This document shows positions 5,560-7,971 of a stretch of 7,971 bases of DNA, in pieces. The notes beneath the pieces were generated by a model that saw only the letters and a program-made list of their open reading frames with translations, made no database searches and was not told the origin of the DNA. Where the stretch lies: assembly GCA_011523485.1 (NCBI GenBank), contig WTGR01000598.1:1-7971 (forward strand), given 5' to 3'. A program made the translations under genes and the position numbers. This DNA comes from Acidobacteriota bacterium (GTDB lineage: Bacteria > Acidobacteriota > Vicinamibacteria > Vicinamibacterales > UBA8438). How positions within the stretch are numbered: position 1 is the stretch's first letter; each line of letters opens with the position of its first letter.

Positions 5560-7203
5560 ATGACTACGCCATGGCCCGTCGATCGTCGAAGATTCCTCGC
5601 CGGCGGCGCCGGCGCCCTGGGCGCCGCCGTGTTCGGACGGTTGCCGCTGGACGTGCTGGCCGAGCAGGGCGCGCCGCCGCCGGCGCAGAACTGGGATTCC
5701 GGGCGCGTGCGTCACCTGCTGCCGGCGGTCAACGACTCGCGCATTCTGTTGAAGGCGTCGTTCGACGGGCCGCTGTCCGACGCGCCGACGTTGCGGATCG
5801 GGAGCACCGGCGTCACCGGTCGCATGAACGACACGGCGGGGGAGTACTGGCAGTTCCATGCCACCGGCCTCGAACCGGGGCGCCGCTACGAGCTGTCGCT
5901 GACGGGAGCCGACGGGGCCGCGCTGTGCGAGCCGTGGCCGCTGTCGACGTTCCCGGCGCCGGACGCGCGTCCCGAGCGGTTCCGGATGCTGTTCTTCACC
6001 TGCGCCGGCGGTCCCGGCGGCACCTACTCGGGCATCGGCGACCGGAGCGGGTTTCTGCCGACCGCCATTCGCAACCGGCTCCTCCGCCGCGCGTTGTCGT
6101 TCGAGCCGGACGCGGCGATCGCCAACGGCGACCACATCTACTGGGACCTGCACACCTGGCAGGGCGAGAACGCGGGCCAGCTCAGCCCCAGCGGGCGGCA
6201 GTCGAACTTCGACTTCTCGGCGTCGGTGTTCGGCGCCAGCAACGAGGCGGCGATGAAGGCGGCGGCCGGCCCGCAGATCGTGCCGGTCTACGGCACGGAT
6301 TTCCGCTCCACGCCGATCTGCTTCCTGCAGGACGACCACGACCACTGGGAGAACGACGCGGTCACCGACGAGATCGCCAATTTCCCGATCCCGTGGTTCC
6401 AGCTCCAGCTCGCCCGCGCCACGCAGCAGCTCTACTATCCCGAGTTCCTGCCCGACGCCCGGCGCCCCGCCGGCCTGCCGTGGTCCGGAACGAGCGACCG
6501 CGGCGACCTCTCGGAGAGCTTCGGCACGCTGCGCTACGGCAACCTGACCGAGATCCTGCTCTACGACGTGCGACGGACCGTGAGCCTGTCGGGACCGAAC
6601 GCGGTCTTCATCGACCGGCAGGTCGAGAACTGGCTGCTGGAGCGTACGGCGGCGACCGATACGCGGCACCTCGTCCACGCGCCGTCGAACCCCTTCGGCT
6701 GGAGCGCCGGCAAGTGGGGCGAGTGGTACCCCGACGTCCTCGATCGCGACACCGGCGAGCTGACGACGGCCATCGAGAAGGGCTACTGGCAGGAAGGCTG
6801 GCTGCGGCAGCACGACCGGCTGGTGGCGGCGATCGCCGCCCAGCGGGAGCGCGTGCCGCTGGTGGTGAGCGGCGACCTGCACGCCATCGGCATGGGCCGG
6901 ATGCACCGCGCCGGTGCGCTCAACCTCAACGCCCGGCCGGTCACGGCGGTGCTCAGCGGTCCCATCGGCACCTCGGTGCGGGGCTTTCCGTCCGTGGTGC
7001 GGGGGGTGGGCGCGACGCCGCCCGAGCACCTCGACATGGAGGAGTCGGTGGCGCCGATCGAGGACCACGGGTTCACCATCGCCGACTTCCTGCCGGACCG
7101 CATCGTGCTGCGCCAGTTCCGGTGGGACGTCGACCGGCAGCCGATCGAGGCCATCGACACGATCGAGGCGTTCCACACGGTCGAGCTGCCCGCGCCCAGC
7201 TAG
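5560..7203 (+). CDS. PhoD-like metallophosphatase, Tat-exported
   Basis: 547-residue phosphodiesterase/phosphatase of the alkaline phosphatase D family, which in characterised members uses iron and calcium to cleave phosphate esters outside the cytoplasm. A twin-arginine signal lies at 9-34 (RRRFLAGG, then hydrophobic Ala/Gly-rich stretch), consistent with folded, metal-loaded export. A PhoD N-terminal Ig-like domain spans about 45-135. The catalytic core spans about 140-460: FFTCAGG with Cys148 (the iron-ligand position in Bacillus PhoD), NGDHIYWD with Asp191 and Tyr194, QDDHDHWEND (257-266), VHAPSNPFG (372-380), and SGDLHAIGMGR (437-447). Family motifs usually read closer to GDxxYAD, so Trp195 marks a divergent subgroup. 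It is followed by a PQQ dehydrogenase in the same direction, 224 bp away. It could be a phosphatase, phosphodiesterase or phospholipase D-like enzyme. Confidence 0.9.
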   Translation: MTTPWPVDRRRFLAGGAGALGAAVFGRLPLDVLAEQGAPPPAQNWDSGRVRHLLPAVNDSRILLKASFDGPLSDAPTLRIGSTGVTGRMNDTAGEYWQFHATGLEPGRRYELSLTGADGAALCEPWPLSTFPAPDARPERFRMLFFTCAGGPGGTYSGIGDRSGFLPTAIRNRLLRRALSFEPDAAIANGDHIYWDLHTWQGENAGQLSPSGRQSNFDFSASVFGASNEAAMKAAAGPQIVPVYGTDFRSTPICFLQDDHDHWENDAVTDEIANFPIPWFQLQLARATQQLYYPEFLPDARRPAGLPWSGTSDRGDLSESFGTLRYGNLTEILLYDVRRTVSLSGPNAVFIDRQVENWLLERTAATDTRHLVHAPSNPFGWSAGKWGEWYPDVLDRDTGELTTAIEKGYWQEGWLRQHDRLVAAIAAQRERVPLVVSGDLHAIGMGRMHRAGALNLNARPVTAVLSGPIGTSVRGFPSVVRGVGATPPEHLDMEESVAPIEDHGFTIADFLPDRIVLRQFRWDVDRQPIEAIDTIEAFHTVELPAPS

Positions 7204-7323
7204 AGCTACAGTCGATCTCCCGCCCACGCGCCCGGCGAGGGTCTCCGCCACGCCTTCCATCACCTGGTAGCTCTGGGAGCCGGTCAGACGGATGGCGTCT
7301 ACTACGGATATGCCAGATATCTG

Positions 7324-7355
7324 CGGCAGATCCATACCCTGTTGAGGATCTGCCG
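7324..7355. repeat. Perfect 10-bp inverted repeat upstream of the PQQ dehydrogenase
   Basis: CGGCAGATCC (7324-7333) is mirrored by GGATCTGCCG (7346-7355) around a 12-base centre. It lies 40 bases upstream of the TATAGT element and about 120 bases past the PhoD stop. The half-site spacing of about two helical turns (22 bp centre to centre) suits a dimeric repressor or activator. The absence of a T-run argues against a terminator. Confidence 0.5.
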
Positions 7356-7394
7356 GATTCGGCGCGGGCAGGCAGTGTGCGACGATTGTCGGGC

Positions 7395-7400
7395 TATAGT
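7395..7400 (+). promoter_or_regulatory. Possible -10 element for the PQQ dehydrogenase
   Basis: TATAGT, five of six matches to TATAAT, ends 27 bases before the ATG at 7428. No -35 is visible at normal spacing. It resembles the TACAAT elements in the divergent region, each preceded by a C. Confidence 0.35.
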
Positions 7401-7427
7401 CGGGAACACAACAGGGGAGGGACGCCG

Positions 7428-7971
7428 ATGACCGCGAGGGAGAGACCGGCTCGGAGTCTGTTGGCGAAGCGGATCGAATGCGCGGCGGGGGCGGCGCTCA
7501 TCGTGCTCCTCGGCTGCGCCGCGGCGGGCGCCCAGGACCGCGAGATCGCGTCGGTCACCGACGAGATGCTGCAGAATCCCGACCCGGCCGACTGGCTGAA
7601 CTGGCGGCGCACCCTGGACGGCTGGGGTTACAGCCCGCTGGATCAGATCGACCGGGGGAACGTCGATCAGTTGCAGCTCGTCTGGGGCTGGCAGCTCGGA
7701 CCGGGGCTCAGCCAGGCGGCGCCGCTCGTGCACGACGGGGTGATGTTCATCCCCAGTCCACGCAACATCGTGCAGGCGGTGGACGCGGTGACCGGGGACC
7801 GCATCTGGGAGTACAGCCGGGAGTTCGACGCGTCGACCGACTTTCTGGATTCGGTCGGCGCCGGCATGCGGACGCGCTCGATCGCGATCTACGGCGACAA
7901 GATCTTCGTCAACACCTCGGACGCCCACATCGTGGCGCTCGACGCGGCCACCGGCGAGGTGGTCTGGGATC
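7428..7971 (+). CDS. PQQ-dependent dehydrogenase, methanol/ethanol dehydrogenase family (partial, C-terminus beyond window)
   Basis: First 181 residues of a periplasmic quinoprotein that oxidises an alcohol or similar substrate with pyrroloquinoline quinone, passing electrons to cytochrome c. An export signal lies at 1-36 (Arg/Lys n-region, hydrophobic AGAALIVLLGCAAAGAQ). Cys30 in LLGC could be a lipoprotein site, although AGAQ is also a good signal peptidase I site. The mature start has the family hallmark NWRRTLDGWGYSPLDQID (58-75), followed by NVDQLQLVWGWQL. Two tryptophan-docking beta-propeller motifs are seen: AVDAVTGDRIWEY (117-129) and ALDAATGEVVWD (170-181). The ATG follows AGGGGAGGG by six bases. 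The active-site Asp, Ca ligands and disulfide region lie beyond the window, as would any C-terminal cytochrome domain, so the substrate class is open. Confidence 0.9.
   Translation, partial: MTARERPARSLLAKRIECAAGAALIVLLGCAAAGAQDREIASVTDEMLQNPDPADWLNWRRTLDGWGYSPLDQIDRGNVDQLQLVWGWQLGPGLSQAAPLVHDGVMFIPSPRNIVQAVDAVTGDRIWEYSREFDASTDFLDSVGAGMRTRSIAIYGDKIFVNTSDAHIVALDAATGEVVWD

Larger units (their letters stand above)
7204..7412. other. Spacer between the PhoD-like gene and the PQQ dehydrogenase
   Basis: No gene is supported. It contains a perfect 10-bp inverted repeat (7324-7355), a short AGACG/CGTCT dyad in 7284-7298, a locally A/T-richer patch around 7300-7350 and a -10-like TATAGT at 7395-7400. 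A minus-strand frame starting at 7335 looks protein-like for about 44 codons but then runs antisense through the phosphatase, so it is not annotated. Confidence 0.55.

Noticed and set aside
5251..7335. Minus-strand open frame of 694 codons
   Set aside because: Antisense to the PhoD-like gene. Its first 44 residues look protein-like and were considered as a remnant gene, but no family was recognised and no ribosome site precedes it.

Overview
The window is about 8 kb of GC-rich bacterial DNA (roughly two-thirds G+C) that is almost entirely devoted to exported proteins. The gene content is typical of Acidobacteriota, most likely Vicinamibacteria (subdivision 6): a TonB-dependent receptor with an N-terminal carboxypeptidase-regulatory-like domain, a secreted 'PDLQGVW' protein of unknown function, a cytochrome c/copper monooxygenase-like/TPR fusion, a PhoD-type metallophosphatase and a PQQ-dependent dehydrogenase. 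This placement is inferred from protein style; there is no rRNA or other marker gene here. No tRNA, CRISPR array, insertion sequence or phage gene was seen.

Layout. Three genes lie on the minus strand on the left and two on the plus strand on the right. From the left edge: a TonB-dependent receptor cut by the window edge (1342 down to <1); a gene-free stretch of about 650 bp that may hold a promoter and long leader; the cytochrome c/Cu-monooxygenase/TPR fusion (about 4184 to 1998); the secreted unknown protein (5222 to 4236), just upstream of the fusion and probably co-transcribed with it; a 337-bp divergent promoter region; a Tat-exported PhoD-like phosphatase (5560 to 7203); a 224-bp spacer with a perfect 10-bp inverted repeat; and the first 181 codons of a PQQ dehydrogenase that runs off the right edge. 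The two edge genes have no stop codon inside the window but read cleanly.

How the genes may work together. All five products are predicted to enter or cross the cell envelope: outer-membrane uptake (TonB receptor), periplasmic oxidation (haem c/copper fusion and PQQ dehydrogenase), phosphate-ester cleavage (PhoD) and one unknown. This fits an envelope module for scavenging and oxidising organic compounds, but no substrate can be read from the sequence. The most distinctive points are the three-part redox fusion with all expected copper ligands, its operon partner of unknown function, and a perfect 13-bp hairpin next to an 18-bp tandem duplication exactly at the junction between those two genes.
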